From contig JAUHXR010000050.1 of assembly GCA_030426845.1 (NCBI GenBank), positions 1 through 37,500 of the forward strand: DNA of 37,500 bases, given 5' to 3'. Position numbers and translations under genes: made by a program. Position 1 is the first letter of the stretch. Every line of letters begins with the position of its first letter. The notes below the pieces were generated by a model that saw only the letters and a program-made list of their open reading frames with translations, had not been told where the DNA came from and ran no database searches. This DNA comes from Polyangia bacterium (GTDB lineage Bacteria > Myxococcota_A > Polyangia > Polyangiales > Sandaracinaceae). Shown one piece after another: positions 1 through 9,017 of the stretch.

Positions 1-2634
1 CGAGCGGCGGCGGCGGCGGCGGCGGCGCGAGCGGCCCTCGCCGTCGTCGCGGTCGCGATCCGAGTCGGCCCGCGCGTCGTCGCGGTCCCGGTCGCCCCGG
101 TCGCGGTCCCGATCGCGGTCCCGATCCCGGTCGCCACCGCGGTCGCCCCCACGGTCCCGATCGCCCCCACGGTCCGAGCGGTCGCGGTCCCGATCGCGGT
201 CGCGGTCGCCGCCGCGGTCGCGGTCGCCGCCGCGGTCGCGGTCGCCGCCGCGGTCGCGGTCGCCGCCGCGGTCGCGGTCGCCGCCGCGGTCCGAGCGGTC
301 ACGGTCCCGATCGCCGCCGCGGTCGCGGTCCCGATCACGGTCGCCACCGCGATCACGGTCGCCGCCGCGGTCGTCGCGGCTGCGGCCTCGGCCCCGGTCG
401 CGGTCGCCGCCACGGTCGCGGTCACGGCCACCCCGGCCCCGATCGCGGTCGCGGCCGCCCCGGCCCCGATCGCGGTCGCGGCCGCCCCGGTCACCCCGGT
501 CGCCGCGCGCCTCGCGACGCTCACGGCGCTCGGCCTCGCGCTCCTCCCAGCCCTCGGGCTTGGGGAGGAGCACCTTGCGGCTGAGGCGCACGCGACCCTG
601 GTCGTCGATGTCGGTGACCTGGACCTCGATCGTGTCGCCCAGGTTCATCACGTCCTCGACCTTGTCGACCCGCTCCCAGTCGAAGTCCGAGATGTGACAG
701 AGGCCGTCCTTGTTCGGCATGATCTCGAGGAACGCGCCGTACGCCTCGACCCGCTTGACCACGCCCTTGTAGGTCTTGCCGATCTCCGGCTCCTCGGTGA
801 GGCCGCGGATCAGGTCGAGGGCCTGACGCACCGCCTCGGAGTCCGGCGACGCCACGTTGACCGTGCCGTCGTCCTCGATGTCGATCTGCGCGCCGGTCTG
901 CTCCTGGATCGCGCGGATCATCTTGCCGCCCGGCCCGATGACGAGACGGATCTGGTCGGGCTTGACCTTGATGCTGGTGATGCGGGGCGCGTGCGCGCTC
1001 AGCTCGGTCCGCGGCGCCGGGAGCGCCTGGAGCATCTTGTCGAGGATGTGGAGGCGCGCCTCCTTCGCCTGCGCGAGCGCCTGGGTCATGATCTCGCGGC
1101 TGAGGCCGGAGATCTTGATGTCCATCTGGATCGCGGTGACGCCCTTCTTGGTCCCACAGACCTTGAAGTCCATGTCGCCGAGGTGGTCCTCGTCACCGAG
1201 GATGTCGGTGAGCACCGCGTGGCGCTGCCCGTCGCTGATGAGGCCCATGGCCACGCCCGCGACCGGCGCCTTGATCGGCACGCCGGCGTCCATCAGCGCG
1301 AGCGCGCCGCCGCACACCGTGGCCATCGAGGAGGAGCCGTTCGACTCGGTGATCTCCGAGACCACGCGGAGCGTGTACGGGAAGTCCTCCTTCTCGGGCA
1401 GCATGTTCTGCAGCGCGCGGAACGCGAGCGTCCCGTGGCCGATCTCCCGGCGGCCGGGGCCGCGGAGGAACTTCACCTCGCCGACCGAGTAGGGCGGGAA
1501 GTTGTAGTGCAGCATGAAGCGGACCCACTCGGCGCCGGTGAGGAGGTCGAGCTTCTGCTCGTCCGCCGCCGTCCCGAGGGTGGTCGTGCAGATCGCCTGC
1601 GTCTCGCCGCGCGTGAACAGCGTCGAGCCATGGACGCGGGGCAAGAAGCTCACGTCGATGTTGATCGGGCGCACGGTGACGAAGTCGCGGCCGTCCACGC
1701 GGCGCTTCTCGTCGAGCACCTGCGCGCGCATCGTGTGGTACTTGAGGTCGCCGAACGCGTCCTTGACGTCACCGATGTTGTCGGGGAACTCCGACTCGAG
1801 CTTCTTGACGACGTCGGCCTTGACGTCGTCGAAGTGGTCGTAGCGTGCGAGCTTCTCGGGGATGTTGCAACCCGCCTTGACGCCCTCGAGGCCGACCTCC
1901 TTGACGCGCGCGTCGATCTTCTCGTCGCGCTTGGGCGACTCGAAGACCCACTTCTCCTTGCCGACCGCCTCGCGCATCTGCTCGATGAGGTCGAGGCTCG
2001 GCTGGATGGACTCCTTGCCGAACCAGAGCGCGTCGACGAGCTCGTCCTCGTTCAGCTCGTCGGCCTCGCCCTCGACCATCACGATCGCGTCGCGGCTCGC
2101 CGCGATGACGAGGTCGCAGTCGCTCTCCTCGAGCTCGCTGTAGGTCGGGTTGGCGACCCACTGACCGTTGACCCTGCCCACGCGGCAGCCGCCGATGGGG
2201 CCCGCCCACGGGATCGGGCTGATCGTCAGCGCGGCCGAGGCGCCGAGGAGCGAGATGACGTCGGAGGGGTTCTCCTGGTCGTGGCTGAGGACCGTCGCGA
2301 CGATCTGGATCTCGTTGCGGTAGCCGTCGGGGAACAGCGGCCGGCAGGGGCGGTCGATGATCCGGCTGGTGAGGATCTCGTGGTTGCGGAGGCGGCCCTC
2401 ACGCTTGAAGAACCCGCCCGGGATCTTGCCCGCGGCGTAGGTCTTCTCCATGTAGTCGACGCTGAGGGGGAGGAAGTTGATGCCCGGCCGCGGCGACTTC
2501 GTGCCGCAGACCGTGACCATCACCACGGTCTCGCCCTGGGTGACGATGACGGAGCCGGCCGCCTGCTTGGCGATCCGGCCGGTCTCGAGGGTGACGATCT
2601 TGTCCCCTACCTTCACGTTCTCTCGGATGATCAT
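1..2634 (-). CDS. pnp: Polyribonucleotide nucleotidyltransferase (PNPase), C-terminus cut by window edge
   Basis: 3'-to-5' phosphorolytic exoribonuclease of RNA turnover, normally a trimer acting in the cytoplasm or RNA degradosome. The minus frame runs from ATG at 2634 (AGGAG 5 nt upstream) to the window edge without a stop, giving at least 878 codons. Visible in order are two RNase PH-like cores with an all-alpha linker between them, a conserved acidic stretch (GDMDFK, QMDIKI near residue 505), a KH domain with GPGGK near 567, and an S1 domain to about residue 695 (YGAFLEI, GLCHISD). The usual family length is about 700 residues. Here more than 180 extra residues follow, almost entirely Arg, Asp and Gly (RD, RGG and RGGDRD motifs) ending in poly-Arg. 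It lies downstream of rpsO in the widespread rpsO-pnp order. Confidence 0.97.
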   Translation of the reverse strand, partial: MIIRENVKVGDKIVTLETGRIAKQAAGSVIVTQGETVVMVTVCGTKSPRPGINFLPLSVDYMEKTYAAGKIPGGFFKREGRLRNHEILTSRIIDRPCRPLFPDGYRNEIQIVATVLSHDQENPSDVISLLGASAALTISPIPWAGPIGGCRVGRVNGQWVANPTYSELEESDCDLVIAASRDAIVMVEGEADELNEDELVDALWFGKESIQPSLDLIEQMREAVGKEKWVFESPKRDEKIDARVKEVGLEGVKAGCNIPEKLARYDHFDDVKADVVKKLESEFPDNIGDVKDAFGDLKYHTMRAQVLDEKRRVDGRDFVTVRPINIDVSFLPRVHGSTLFTRGETQAICTTTLGTAADEQKLDLLTGAEWVRFMLHYNFPPYSVGEVKFLRGPGRREIGHGTLAFRALQNMLPEKEDFPYTLRVVSEITESNGSSSMATVCGGALALMDAGVPIKAPVAGVAMGLISDGQRHAVLTDILGDEDHLGDMDFKVCGTKKGVTAIQMDIKISGLSREIMTQALAQAKEARLHILDKMLQALPAPRTELSAHAPRITSIKVKPDQIRLVIGPGGKMIRAIQEQTGAQIDIEDDGTVNVASPDSEAVRQALDLIRGLTEEPEIGKTYKGVVKRVEAYGAFLEIMPNKDGLCHISDFDWERVDKVEDVMNLGDTIEVQVTDIDDQGRVRLSRKVLLPKPEGWEEREAERRERREARGDRGDRGGRDRDRGRGGRDRDRGRGGRDRDRGGDRDRGRGRSRDDRGGDRDRGGDRDRDRDRGGDRDRDRSDRGGDRDRGGDRDRGGDRDRGGDRDRGGDRDRDRDRDRSDRGGDRDRGGDRGGDRDRDRDRDRDRGDRDRDDARADSDRDRDDGEGRSRRRRRRRRS
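30..520 (-). repeat. Degenerate short repeats coding the Arg/Asp/Gly tail of PNPase
   Basis: On the plus strand the DNA is a dense array of cggtcgcggtcgccgccg-type units of 6 to 18 bp. On the coding (minus) strand these give RD, RDRGG and RGGRDRD blocks. Units at about 205-290 are near-identical in tandem, so slippage is likely. The reading frame stays open throughout, which argues that the tail is translated. Confidence 0.8.
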
Positions 2635-2689
2635 GGGATCTCCTGTTGCACCCTGGGGCACCGGAGAGCCTGGCTCGGTCCTCGATTCC

Positions 2690-2714
2690 AGCCCCCCCGC
2701 GGCGCCGGGGGGCT
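2690..2714 (-). promoter_or_regulatory. GC-rich hairpin in the pnp leader
   Basis: An 8-bp perfect stem (AGCCCCCC at 2690-2697, GGGGGGCT at 2707-2714) with a 9-nt loop lies about 55 nt upstream of the pnp start. pnp leaders in other bacteria carry RNase III-cut stems used in autoregulation; that this one works so is inference. The 318-bp rpsO-pnp gap holds this hairpin and the one at 2801-2826 and no convincing gene. Confidence 0.4.
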
Positions 2715-2800
2715 CGAAGCGAGTTCCGAACGAAGCCGCCCTCGGGCCTCGCGGACGCTGGTTGTGGGTTCTCGAAAAAAGGGTGTGAGTTAACGAAGAA

Positions 2801-2826
2801 GGCCGCCGCTCGGAAGAGCGACGGCC
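2801..2826 (-). terminator. Hairpin between rpsO and pnp (terminator, attenuator or processing site)
   Basis: An 11-bp stem at 2801-2811 and 2816-2826 closes a 4-nt loop. On the minus-strand RNA it has one G-U wobble and is otherwise perfect. A pyrimidine-rich stretch follows, and a run of six T lies about 20 nt further on (2774-2779). It could be a partial rpsO terminator or an RNase III processing stem before pnp. Confidence 0.5.
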
Positions 2827-2952
2827 TCAGAGCTACGGCGCACCGGACCCGCCCCGCGAGCGCGGGAGGTGCGCAAACCGACGCGCTCGTCCGAAGACGG
2901 CGCGGGGGAGAGCACGAGGGTCGAGCATCGAAGCGAGCAGCGACACGCTGCT

Positions 2953-3222
2953 CTACTTACGGATGCCGAGCTCGGTGATGACCTTGCGGTACCGCTCGAC
3001 GTCCTTGCGGCGCAGGTAGTCGAGGAGACGACGGCGCCGGCTCACCAGCTGCAGCAGCCCGCGCCGCGAGTGGTGGTCCTTCTTGTGCGTCTTGAAGTGC
3101 TCGGTCAGGTACACGATGCGCTCGGTGAGGAGCGCGATCTGCACCTCGGGCGAACCGGTATCGCCGTCGTGCGCCTGAAACTTCGAGATAAGCTCGGATT
3201 TCCTATCCGTCGTCATCGCCAT
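2953..3222 (-). CDS. rpsO: 30S ribosomal protein S15
   Basis: Small-subunit protein that binds 16S rRNA early in assembly of the platform. The 89 residues match the family length and carry its hallmarks: [31 protein letters not shown] and the basic C-terminal helix ending [13 protein letters not shown]. Two in-frame ATGs (3222 and 3216) are possible. A purine-rich AGGAAGAG lies 11 nt upstream of the first and 17 nt upstream of the second, favouring 3222. It is followed by pnp on the same strand. A sigma-70-like promoter at 3307-3335 leaves a leader of about 75 nt, long enough for the S15 autoregulation known in other bacteria, but no specific structure was confirmed. Confidence 0.97.
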   Translation of the reverse strand: MAMTTDRKSELISKFQAHDGDTGSPEVQIALLTERIVYLTEHFKTHKKDHHSRRGLLQLVSRRRRLLDYLRRKDVERYRKVITELGIRK

Positions 3223-3233
3223 GACTTGAACAT
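3213..3233 (-). other. Possible six-codon leader ORF overlapping the rpsO start
   Basis: ATG at 3233 opens a frame coding MFKSWR and stopping with TGA at 3215-3213. That TGA overlaps the second in-frame ATG of rpsO in an ATGA arrangement. AGGA lies 4 nt upstream of its ATG. A leader of this size can arise by chance, so this is only noted. Confidence 0.2.
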
Positions 3234-3306
3234 CTCTTCCTGAACGTGCCCGAATTCGCTGTAATTCCGGGCGTGAACCGCAACAATTGCCGTTGAAAGT
3301 CGGCGG

Positions 3307-3335
3307 AGTATGTGCGGGGGCCGCCGGAGCGTCAA
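3307..3335 (-). promoter_or_regulatory. Sigma-70-like promoter for rpsO-pnp
   Basis: On the minus strand, TTGACG (3335-3330) and CATACT (3312-3307) are separated by 17 bp. The position, about 85 bp upstream of rpsO in an otherwise non-coding gap, fits a housekeeping promoter. Confidence 0.55.
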
Positions 3336-3347
3336 GCGGTCACGAGC

Positions 3348-3376
3348 TTGACCTGGTGTTCGGCCAGGGGTAGCAG
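3348..3376 (+). promoter_or_regulatory. Possible promoter for the lipoprotein gene at 3421
   Basis: TTGACC at 3348-3353 is followed after 17 bp by TAGCAG at 3371-3376. The -35 is good, the -10 weak. It is divergent from the rpsO promoter. Confidence 0.3.
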
Positions 3377-3420
3377 GCCAGAGGACGCGCGAGGCGGCTC
3401 GCGCGGGATGGAGCGATTTC

Positions 3421-4422
3421 ATGAGCAAGCGATGGATGATCTTGGGAGTAGCGTTGGCCCTCGCCCTGGTCGGCTGTGACGACGGGGACGGCGGCACCGA
3501 CTCGGGCCCGCCCGATGGCACGGACGCGGGCCCGCCCGACGGGACGGACGCGGGGCCCCCGGCCGGCGGACCGGCGGTCGGCAAGGGCATGGACCTCGGC
3601 GCGCTCGCGGCCGCCGACTACTCGTGCCTCGGCATGCGCGCCGCCCCGACCGCGGGCGCGGAGGTGACCTTCACCGGCCAGCTCAACAGCTTCTCGAGCG
3701 GCGCGGCGGTGGCGGACCTCCAGGTCCAGGTCTACCCGGCCAACATGGTCGACGTCGGCGGCGCCTGCGGCGCCGGCTGCCAGATGGCCACCACCGACGC
3801 GATGGGCCAGTTCAGCGCGATGGCGCCGGCCGACGGCTGGTTCGCCTACCGCGTGCTGGGCGGGCAGGGCACGCCGGGCGGCGGCACGCCGATGCCGTTC
3901 CTCACGACGATCCAGTTCAACGAGCCCGCGCCCGCGGCGGCCGGCGAGACGGTCGGCCTGACCACGATCGATCAGGGCACGCGCGACTCGATCGTGCTCC
4001 TCCTCGGCACCAACGCCGACCCGCTGCGCACCACCGTCGTCGGCACCATCGAGGACTGCGCGGGCGACCCCATCGCCAACGTCGATCTGCGGATCTTCGG
4101 CAGCGCCGGCGAGGTGACCACCATGACGAGCGGCTCCAACGACCGCGAGTTCTACTTCAACGGCGGCGGCGCGATGGATCCGCCGGCCGCGACCATCCCG
4201 GAGACCCGCCGCCGCGCGACCAACGTGGACGGCCTCTACGGCCTCGCCAACCTCGACGTGCCCGGCGACTCCGCCTACCGCGTCGAGGCGTGGGGCTCGA
4301 CCACCGACGGCGAGGCGCCCGTCCTGCTCGGCTGCGAGCAGGTCCAGGTCGCGCCCGACTCGGTCACGATCATCAACATCGGCCCGCTCCGCAGCGACGC
4401 GCCCTCGGGCTGCGGCTCCTGA
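3421..4422 (+). CDS. Secreted lipoprotein of unknown function with beta-rich repeat-like domains
   Basis: The 333-residue product begins with a type II signal sequence: MSKR, a hydrophobic stretch and the lipobox LVGC with Cys at residue 19. A disordered linker with DGTDAGPP repeats (about 20-50) follows, typical of myxobacterial surface lipoproteins. The rest has two stretches resembling the carboxypeptidase-regulatory/SpaA-type beta sandwich: VTFTGQL with VADLQVQVYP near 80-110, and VVGTIEDCAGDPIANVDLRIF near 205-225. Four cysteines at about 115-120 and 210 could form disulfides. It converges with the LytTR regulator gene across a strong hairpin. The family was not recognised and the domain call is by pattern only. 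Confidence 0.8.
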   Translation: MSKRWMILGVALALALVGCDDGDGGTDSGPPDGTDAGPPDGTDAGPPAGGPAVGKGMDLGALAAADYSCLGMRAAPTAGAEVTFTGQLNSFSSGAAVADLQVQVYPANMVDVGGACGAGCQMATTDAMGQFSAMAPADGWFAYRVLGGQGTPGGGTPMPFLTTIQFNEPAPAAAGETVGLTTIDQGTRDSIVLLLGTNADPLRTTVVGTIEDCAGDPIANVDLRIFGSAGEVTTMTSGSNDREFYFNGGGAMDPPAATIPETRRRATNVDGLYGLANLDVPGDSAYRVEAWGSTTDGEAPVLLGCEQVQVAPDSVTIINIGPLRSDAPSGCGS

Positions 4423-4452
4423 GCGGACGGCGCACGCGCGCCTGATCCAAGC

Positions 4453-4484
4453 CGAAGAGGCGGGCCCGAGGGTCCGCCTCTTCG
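4453..4484. terminator. Bidirectional hairpin terminator between convergent genes
   Basis: An almost perfect 15-bp inverted repeat (CGAAGAGGCGG paired with CCGCCTCTTCG, one G-T pair further in) lies 30 bp after one stop codon and 43 bp before the other gene's stop. There is no clear T tract on either side, as is common in very GC-rich genomes. Confidence 0.65.
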
Positions 4485-4527
4485 CGTTGGGAGCCCAGGA
4501 ACGGAACGAGCCGCTCAACCCCGCCGA

Positions 4528-5262
4528 TCAACCCAGCGTGGGGATGAGCGCGCGCAGGGTCCGCGCCCGCTCGCGCGCCAGCGGCACCGTCGGCTGCTCG
4601 GGGTGATCGAGGTGCAGCTCGTAGGTGCCCGCGCCGGCCGGCTCGATGCCGCGGATCCGGTCGAGCCGGACGAGCGCGCCGCGGTGCGAGCGGAAGAACG
4701 CGCCCTCGGGCACCCGCTTCTCGACCGCGCTCAGGGTCAGGTCGAGGGCGAAACGATCGTCCTCGGTGACCGCCCACACGAGCTCGTCCTTCACCTCGAA
4801 CCAGACGACGTCTTCCACCTGGAGCACGACGAGCTTGCCGCGACGGCGCACCGCCAGCCGGGTGAGGGTCGCCTCTTCTTCGTCCGCCGCCGCGGGGGCC
4901 CGCTCGCGCGCGCGCTCCACCGCCTTGGCGAGGCGCTCGAGCCGCACCGGCTTGAGCAGGTAGTCGACGATCCCCGCCTCGTACGCGCGCACCGCGCCGT
5001 CGTCGTGGGCCGAGACCACCACGATCCCGAGCTGCGGGTGGCGCTTCATCAGGCTCTCGGCCAGCGCGATGCCGTCGGGCCCCGGCATGCGCAGATCGAC
5101 GAAGGCGAGGTCGGGGGTCGCCCGATCGAGCTCGGCGAGGGCCGACGGCGCGTCGCCCGCCTGGCCGATCACCTCGACGTCGAGCTGCTCGAGGAGGAAC
5201 CCGAGCTCGTCGCGCGCGAGCGGCTCGTCGTCCACCACGAGCGCCTTGAGGCGGCGGCTCAC
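4528..5262 (-). CDS. LytTR-family response regulator
   Basis: DNA-binding response regulator of 244 residues. The N-terminal receiver domain (about 5-120) has the acidic pair D11/D12, the phospho-acceptor D56 in FVDLRMPG, and K104 in LLKPVRL. A short linker leads to a LytTR domain (about 140-240; VEDVVWFEVKDEL, FFRSHRGALVRLDRI). The start is GTG at 5262, which overlaps the stop of the kinase gene by four bases (GTGA), so translation is probably coupled. The partner is the LytS-type kinase immediately upstream. LytTR regulators bind direct-repeat sites in promoters; the target here is unknown, and the adjacent VIT/vWA gene is one candidate. Confidence 0.93.
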   Translation of the reverse strand: MSRRLKALVVDDEPLARDELGFLLEQLDVEVIGQAGDAPSALAELDRATPDLAFVDLRMPGPDGIALAESLMKRHPQLGIVVVSAHDDGAVRAYEAGIVDYLLKPVRLERLAKAVERARERAPAAADEEEATLTRLAVRRRGKLVVLQVEDVVWFEVKDELVWAVTEDDRFALDLTLSAVEKRVPEGAFFRSHRGALVRLDRIRGIEPAGAGTYELHLDHPEQPTVPLARERARTLRALIPTLG

Positions 5263-6497
5263 GCGGCCCTCCGGTGTTCCTCGGCCGGGAGGCGCACGGT
5301 GGCCCGCATCCCGCGCTCGGTCGGCGTGAGCGAGAGCGACGCGCCCTCTCCGTAGCGGCGCGACAGCCGTCGCCGGAGCGTGTCCAGCGCGATGCCCGCC
5401 CCCGTCTCCACCGGCGGCATCGGCGCGCCGCTCGCTTCGTCCTCGATCTGGATCACCAGGATCTCCTCCTCGCGCGTGGCGGACAGCCGCACGCGCCCGG
5501 GGCCGTCGCGCCGCGCGACGCCGTGCTTCACCGCGTTCTCCACCAGCGGCTGAAGGAGCAGCGGGGGCACGCGCGCGTGCCGCAGCTCCTCGGGCAGGTC
5601 GACCTCGACCGCGAGCCGTTCGTCCCCCAGCCGCGCCCGCTCGATCGCGAGGTAGGCCTGGGCGTGGTCCATCTCCGCCGTGAGCGGCGCCTCCTCCGGG
5701 TGCGACAGGAGGTAGCGGTAGAGGTCGGCAAGGTCGTTGACGAGCTCGCGGGCGCGCATCGGGTCGATGCGGATCGTCGCCCGCACCACGTTGAGCGCGT
5801 TGAACAGGAAGTGCGGCTCGAGCCGGCGCCGGAGCGACTCGAGCGCGGCCGCGTCGGCGGCGGCGCGCGCCTCCACCAGCGCGACCGCCTGCTCCTCGCG
5901 GCTGACCACCAGGCGCGCGACGACCACGAAGAGCGTGACCCCCGACGCGTTGACCACCAGCTTCACTAGGTGGGCGGGCCAGGCGGGGAGGTAGCGGGCC
6001 GCGTGCCCCACCGCCAGCAGTCCGACCCCGACCACCACGAGGTGGATCGCCTGGATGCCGATCGAGGTGACGAACACGCGCCAGCCGGAGAACCAGTCCG
6101 GCCGGCGCTCCGCGACGAGCCCCGCGAGGACGCCGTCGGTGATCGAGGCGGCGAGGACCCAGGGCGCGGTCTCCGGGTCGACGAGCGTCGCGTAGAACAG
6201 CCCCCCGCCGAGGCCCGCGAGCGCGCCGGCCTTCCAGCCGCCGAGGATCGCGGCGATCAGGACGCCGATGGCGCGCACGTTGATGTGCTCGCCGCCGACG
6301 TGGAAGCCGAGGAGCGCGCCCCACGCGGCGAGGCCGAGCCCGAGCGCGACCGCCGCCAGCTTGTCGCGGCGCTGGCCGACGCCGAGGATGCGGTTGCGGA
6401 GCGGAGGAAACAGCACGGCCACGAGCGCGGCCGCCGCGAGCAGGCCCATCTTCTCGGCGAGCTGAATCAGCAGCGTGGCCGCGTCGATGCCTTCCAT
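5259..6497 (-). CDS. LytS/YehU-type sensor histidine kinase with 5TM input domain
   Basis: Membrane sensor kinase of 412 residues. Residues 10-200 hold six or so hydrophobic helices resembling the 5TM_5TMR_LYT input domain, with the characteristic GGEHINVRAIG and GGWKAGALAGLGGG segments. The His_kinase domain follows with H229 in EPHFLFNALN, and the HATPase domain has the N box LVENAVKHG (N321) and a G box at about 366-378 (GAGIALDTL). It is the first gene of a two-gene unit with the LytTR regulator, overlapping it by GTGA. The VIT/vWA gene lies 70 bp upstream on the same strand, so co-transcription is possible. The ligand is unknown. Confidence 0.93.
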   Translation of the reverse strand: MEGIDAATLLIQLAEKMGLLAAAALVAVLFPPLRNRILGVGQRRDKLAAVALGLGLAAWGALLGFHVGGEHINVRAIGVLIAAILGGWKAGALAGLGGGLFYATLVDPETAPWVLAASITDGVLAGLVAERRPDWFSGWRVFVTSIGIQAIHLVVVGVGLLAVGHAARYLPAWPAHLVKLVVNASGVTLFVVVARLVVSREEQAVALVEARAAADAAALESLRRRLEPHFLFNALNVVRATIRIDPMRARELVNDLADLYRYLLSHPEEAPLTAEMDHAQAYLAIERARLGDERLAVEVDLPEELRHARVPPLLLQPLVENAVKHGVARRDGPGRVRLSATREEEILVIQIEDEASGAPMPPVETGAGIALDTLRRRLSRRYGEGASLSLTPTERGMRATVRLPAEEHRRAA

Positions 6498-6567
6498 CCG
6501 GCGTTCACGTTAGCAGTGGCGGGGCGGCCGCGCGCAGCCAACCGGGCGGGCGGGGACCCGCGTCGGC

Positions 6568-8907
6568 TCAACGGTCGGGGGCGGGGTCCGAGTCGCCGGC
6601 CACCGCGTCCACCACGTCGGCGACCTCGGCGTCGAGCGTCAGCGTCGCGGCGGGCAGGTGAGGCGCGACGTAGAGCGGGTAGCGCGCCCGGATCACGCCG
6701 TCGAACGGGGGGATCTCCAGCTCGTCGATCGCGCTCGTGAGGCACGCGCGCAGCCGGTCGGCGAGCCGCCCCTCCACCCGCGCCTGGAGCACCTCGCGGT
6801 CGGCGAGGCGGAACTCGAACACCGCCCGGCTCTGGTAGCTCGCGCGCCCTCGCCGGTCCTCGCGGAAGCACGCGCGGGCCGGGGGGACGATGCGCTGGTG
6901 CAGCAGGGTCAGGAGCGAGCGCTGCGGCAGGCTGGTCGGGCCCTCGTGGCGGCGGAGGCCCGACGGCTGCGCGGTCGGGCTCGGCGCGACCTCGGGCTCG
7001 GGCTCCGGCACGCTCGGGCGATCGCAGCGCCGCGTGTCCGCGAGCATCAGCGCCTCGCGCGGGCCGACGACCGCGCTCGGGCTGCGGAAGGCACCTTGCG
7101 TAGTGCAGGTCGCGGCCGCCTCGGCGGGGCGGGCGAGGGCGGCGAGCCGGCCGGCGCGATCCCGGACCCCCACCGCGCGCTCCACCCGATCGGTGAGCGC
7201 GAGCGCGATCGACTCGGGCGCCGGCCGCGGTCTGCCGCCGCCGAGCAAGAGCCGCGGCGGGCCTGCGCCGCGCCCCTCCCACACCAGCTCCTCGCCCGCG
7301 CGGAGCGCCCCGAGCCGGATCGTCTGGCGTCCGACCGCGACCCGCACGTCCTCCTCCACCACCGGCGCGAGGAGCGCGCTGAGCCGCTCTTCGAGCGGCG
7401 CCATCCCGTGTCCCCGGCCCGCGCGGTCCGCCTCCGGGCCCACGTGGGCGACCCGACCCTCCGCGAGCGCGAGCGCGGCGCGCAGGCCCTCGGTGGGCGC
7501 GCGGTCCGCGACGTCGACCACCGCGACCTCCGCCCCCGCGCGCCGGGCCTCGCGGAACGCGCGCTCTCCCTCCTCCGAGCTCGTCAGCCCGCCGTCGCCC
7601 AGCACCAGGACCAGCGTCCCGGGCCGCACCCAGTCGCGCGCGACCGCCCACGCGGCCTCGAACCGGGTCGCGCTCCCGAGCTCGCGCTCGAGCGCCCGCG
7701 CGATCTGCACGAGGGCCACGTCGGTGGGCGCGGTCGGCTCGGCGATGACCGGCTCGGCCCGCGCCGCGAACGCGGCCACCCGTACGCGCGAGCGCGCCGG
7801 GAGGCCCGAGAGCAGGGCGGCCACCGTCGGTCCGACCCGCCCCCGCGCCGCCCCCGCGGTCGACGGCGACGCGTCGAGGAGGAGCACGAGGTCCCGGGCC
7901 ATCGGCGGTCGGGGCCCCGCCACCGCGCGCAGCCGCGCGCAGCGCCCGCCGGCGCACGGCACGTCCCAGGCCTCCACCGAGGTCCCGCCTCCGTGGAGGC
8001 TCGCCGAGACCTCCGCGTCCTGCCACGGCGCGCGCTCGACCGGGCGCTCCACCGCGTCGCTTCCGTCCACCGCGCCGCCCCGCAGCTCGTCCGAGCGCAC
8101 CTGGATGCGCGCGCTCGCGATGCGGTCGTCGCGCCCCCGCGCCGGCAGGGTCAGCCGGGCCCGCCCGCCGCGCACCGGGGCCGGCGCGATGTAGCGGAGG
8201 CGCACCGTGAGGACGCCGCTCCGGGCCGCGCCGCGCTGCCCGCGCCTCGGCTCGGGCCGCACCGGGGCCGCGCGCAGCCACGCGTAGGTCGGGCCGCCGG
8301 GCTCCTCGACGATCGCCGCGTGGCCGGCCGGCGGCGCGTCGGCCCCGCCGTCGTGGGCGCGCACCGCGTCGTCGTAGGCGCTCAGCGGCCCTCCGCCCGC
8401 GTCGGCGCGGCCGCTCGCGCAGCCGGCCGCGTGGCAGACCTCGAGGGCGGCGAGGCTCGCGCCGGCGGGGACCGGGAGCCGGTAGCGGACCTCCGCCGGG
8501 TAGCGGGCGCTCGAGACGAAGGTGAGCTCGACGTCGACCCGGGCGAGCCCGTGCTCCAGCCGGACCGAGACCTCGTGCGAGCGCTCGCGGACGCCGGCGA
8601 TCGCGCTCAGGACCTCGCCGCGCCGGACGGGGACCTGCGGCTGGAGCGCCTCGCCGGGGGCGGTCGGCGCCACCTGCTCGAGCCGGTCGGTGGCGTCGAT
8701 CCCGAGCGGGTCGTCCTCGCCGCCCGAGAACGGGTCCTCCTCGACCCAGCTCGGCAGGCCCGAGCCCGTGTCCTGGGCCGTGTCCTGGGCCGTGTCCTGG
8801 GCGGCGGCCGGCAGGGCCGGGCCGAGCGCGAGTCCAAGGGTGAGGCCCGCCACGGCGAGCGACAGAAGAAAGGCGGCGCGTCGGAGGTTGGGGTGCACGG
8901 AGATCAC
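6568..8907 (-). CDS. Secreted VIT and von Willebrand factor A domain protein with AgmX-like C-terminus
   Basis: The product has 779 residues. A signal peptide (about 1-36, ending PAAAQ) is followed by a triple AQDT repeat coded by three 12-bp units near 8767-8803. A VIT (vault inter-alpha-trypsin) domain occupies about 100-260 (VSVRLEHGLARVDVELTF). The vWA domain (about 338-510) keeps the MIDAS motif DASPST with the first Asp near 345 and a GDGG segment. The last 120 residues have an AgmX/PglI (TonB-C-like) pattern: a Cys after the first helix, then VFEFRLADREVLQARV and a second Cys. It is likely periplasmic or surface-bound, probably a metal-dependent protein-interaction module. It is divergent from the SPFH gene 110 bp away and upstream of the LytS/LytR pair. 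Confidence 0.9.
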   Translation of the reverse strand: MISVHPNLRRAAFLLSLAVAGLTLGLALGPALPAAAQDTAQDTAQDTGSGLPSWVEEDPFSGGEDDPLGIDATDRLEQVAPTAPGEALQPQVPVRRGEVLSAIAGVRERSHEVSVRLEHGLARVDVELTFVSSARYPAEVRYRLPVPAGASLAALEVCHAAGCASGRADAGGGPLSAYDDAVRAHDGGADAPPAGHAAIVEEPGGPTYAWLRAAPVRPEPRRGQRGAARSGVLTVRLRYIAPAPVRGGRARLTLPARGRDDRIASARIQVRSDELRGGAVDGSDAVERPVERAPWQDAEVSASLHGGGTSVEAWDVPCAGGRCARLRAVAGPRPPMARDLVLLLDASPSTAGAARGRVGPTVAALLSGLPARSRVRVAAFAARAEPVIAEPTAPTDVALVQIARALERELGSATRFEAAWAVARDWVRPGTLVLVLGDGGLTSSEEGERAFREARRAGAEVAVVDVADRAPTEGLRAALALAEGRVAHVGPEADRAGRGHGMAPLEERLSALLAPVVEEDVRVAVGRQTIRLGALRAGEELVWEGRGAGPPRLLLGGGRPRPAPESIALALTDRVERAVGVRDRAGRLAALARPAEAAATCTTQGAFRSPSAVVGPREALMLADTRRCDRPSVPEPEPEVAPSPTAQPSGLRRHEGPTSLPQRSLLTLLHQRIVPPARACFREDRRGRASYQSRAVFEFRLADREVLQARVEGRLADRLRACLTSAIDELEIPPFDGVIRARYPLYVAPHLPAATLTLDAEVADVVDAVAGDSDPAPDR

Positions 8908-9017
8908 GGACAGCGGCCGAGCCGCGACGTTCCCGCGCCGGGTCGGACCACCGTAGGTCTAGCTTGGCGTGATGGGGGTCGGTATGCTCGCCCCCGCTTC
9001 AACGAAGGGGAGCTCTC

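Noticed and set aside
694-2793. 699-codon plus-strand frame opposite pnp
   Set aside because: It is the antisense shadow of a clear PNPase; its protein is Arg/Leu/Asp/Val-rich with no recognisable domain.
4528-6324. A 598-codon frame joining the LytTR regulator with upstream sequence
   Set aside because: Residues before the GTG at 5262 are out of frame with the kinase and lack any domain; the GTGA overlap marks the real start.
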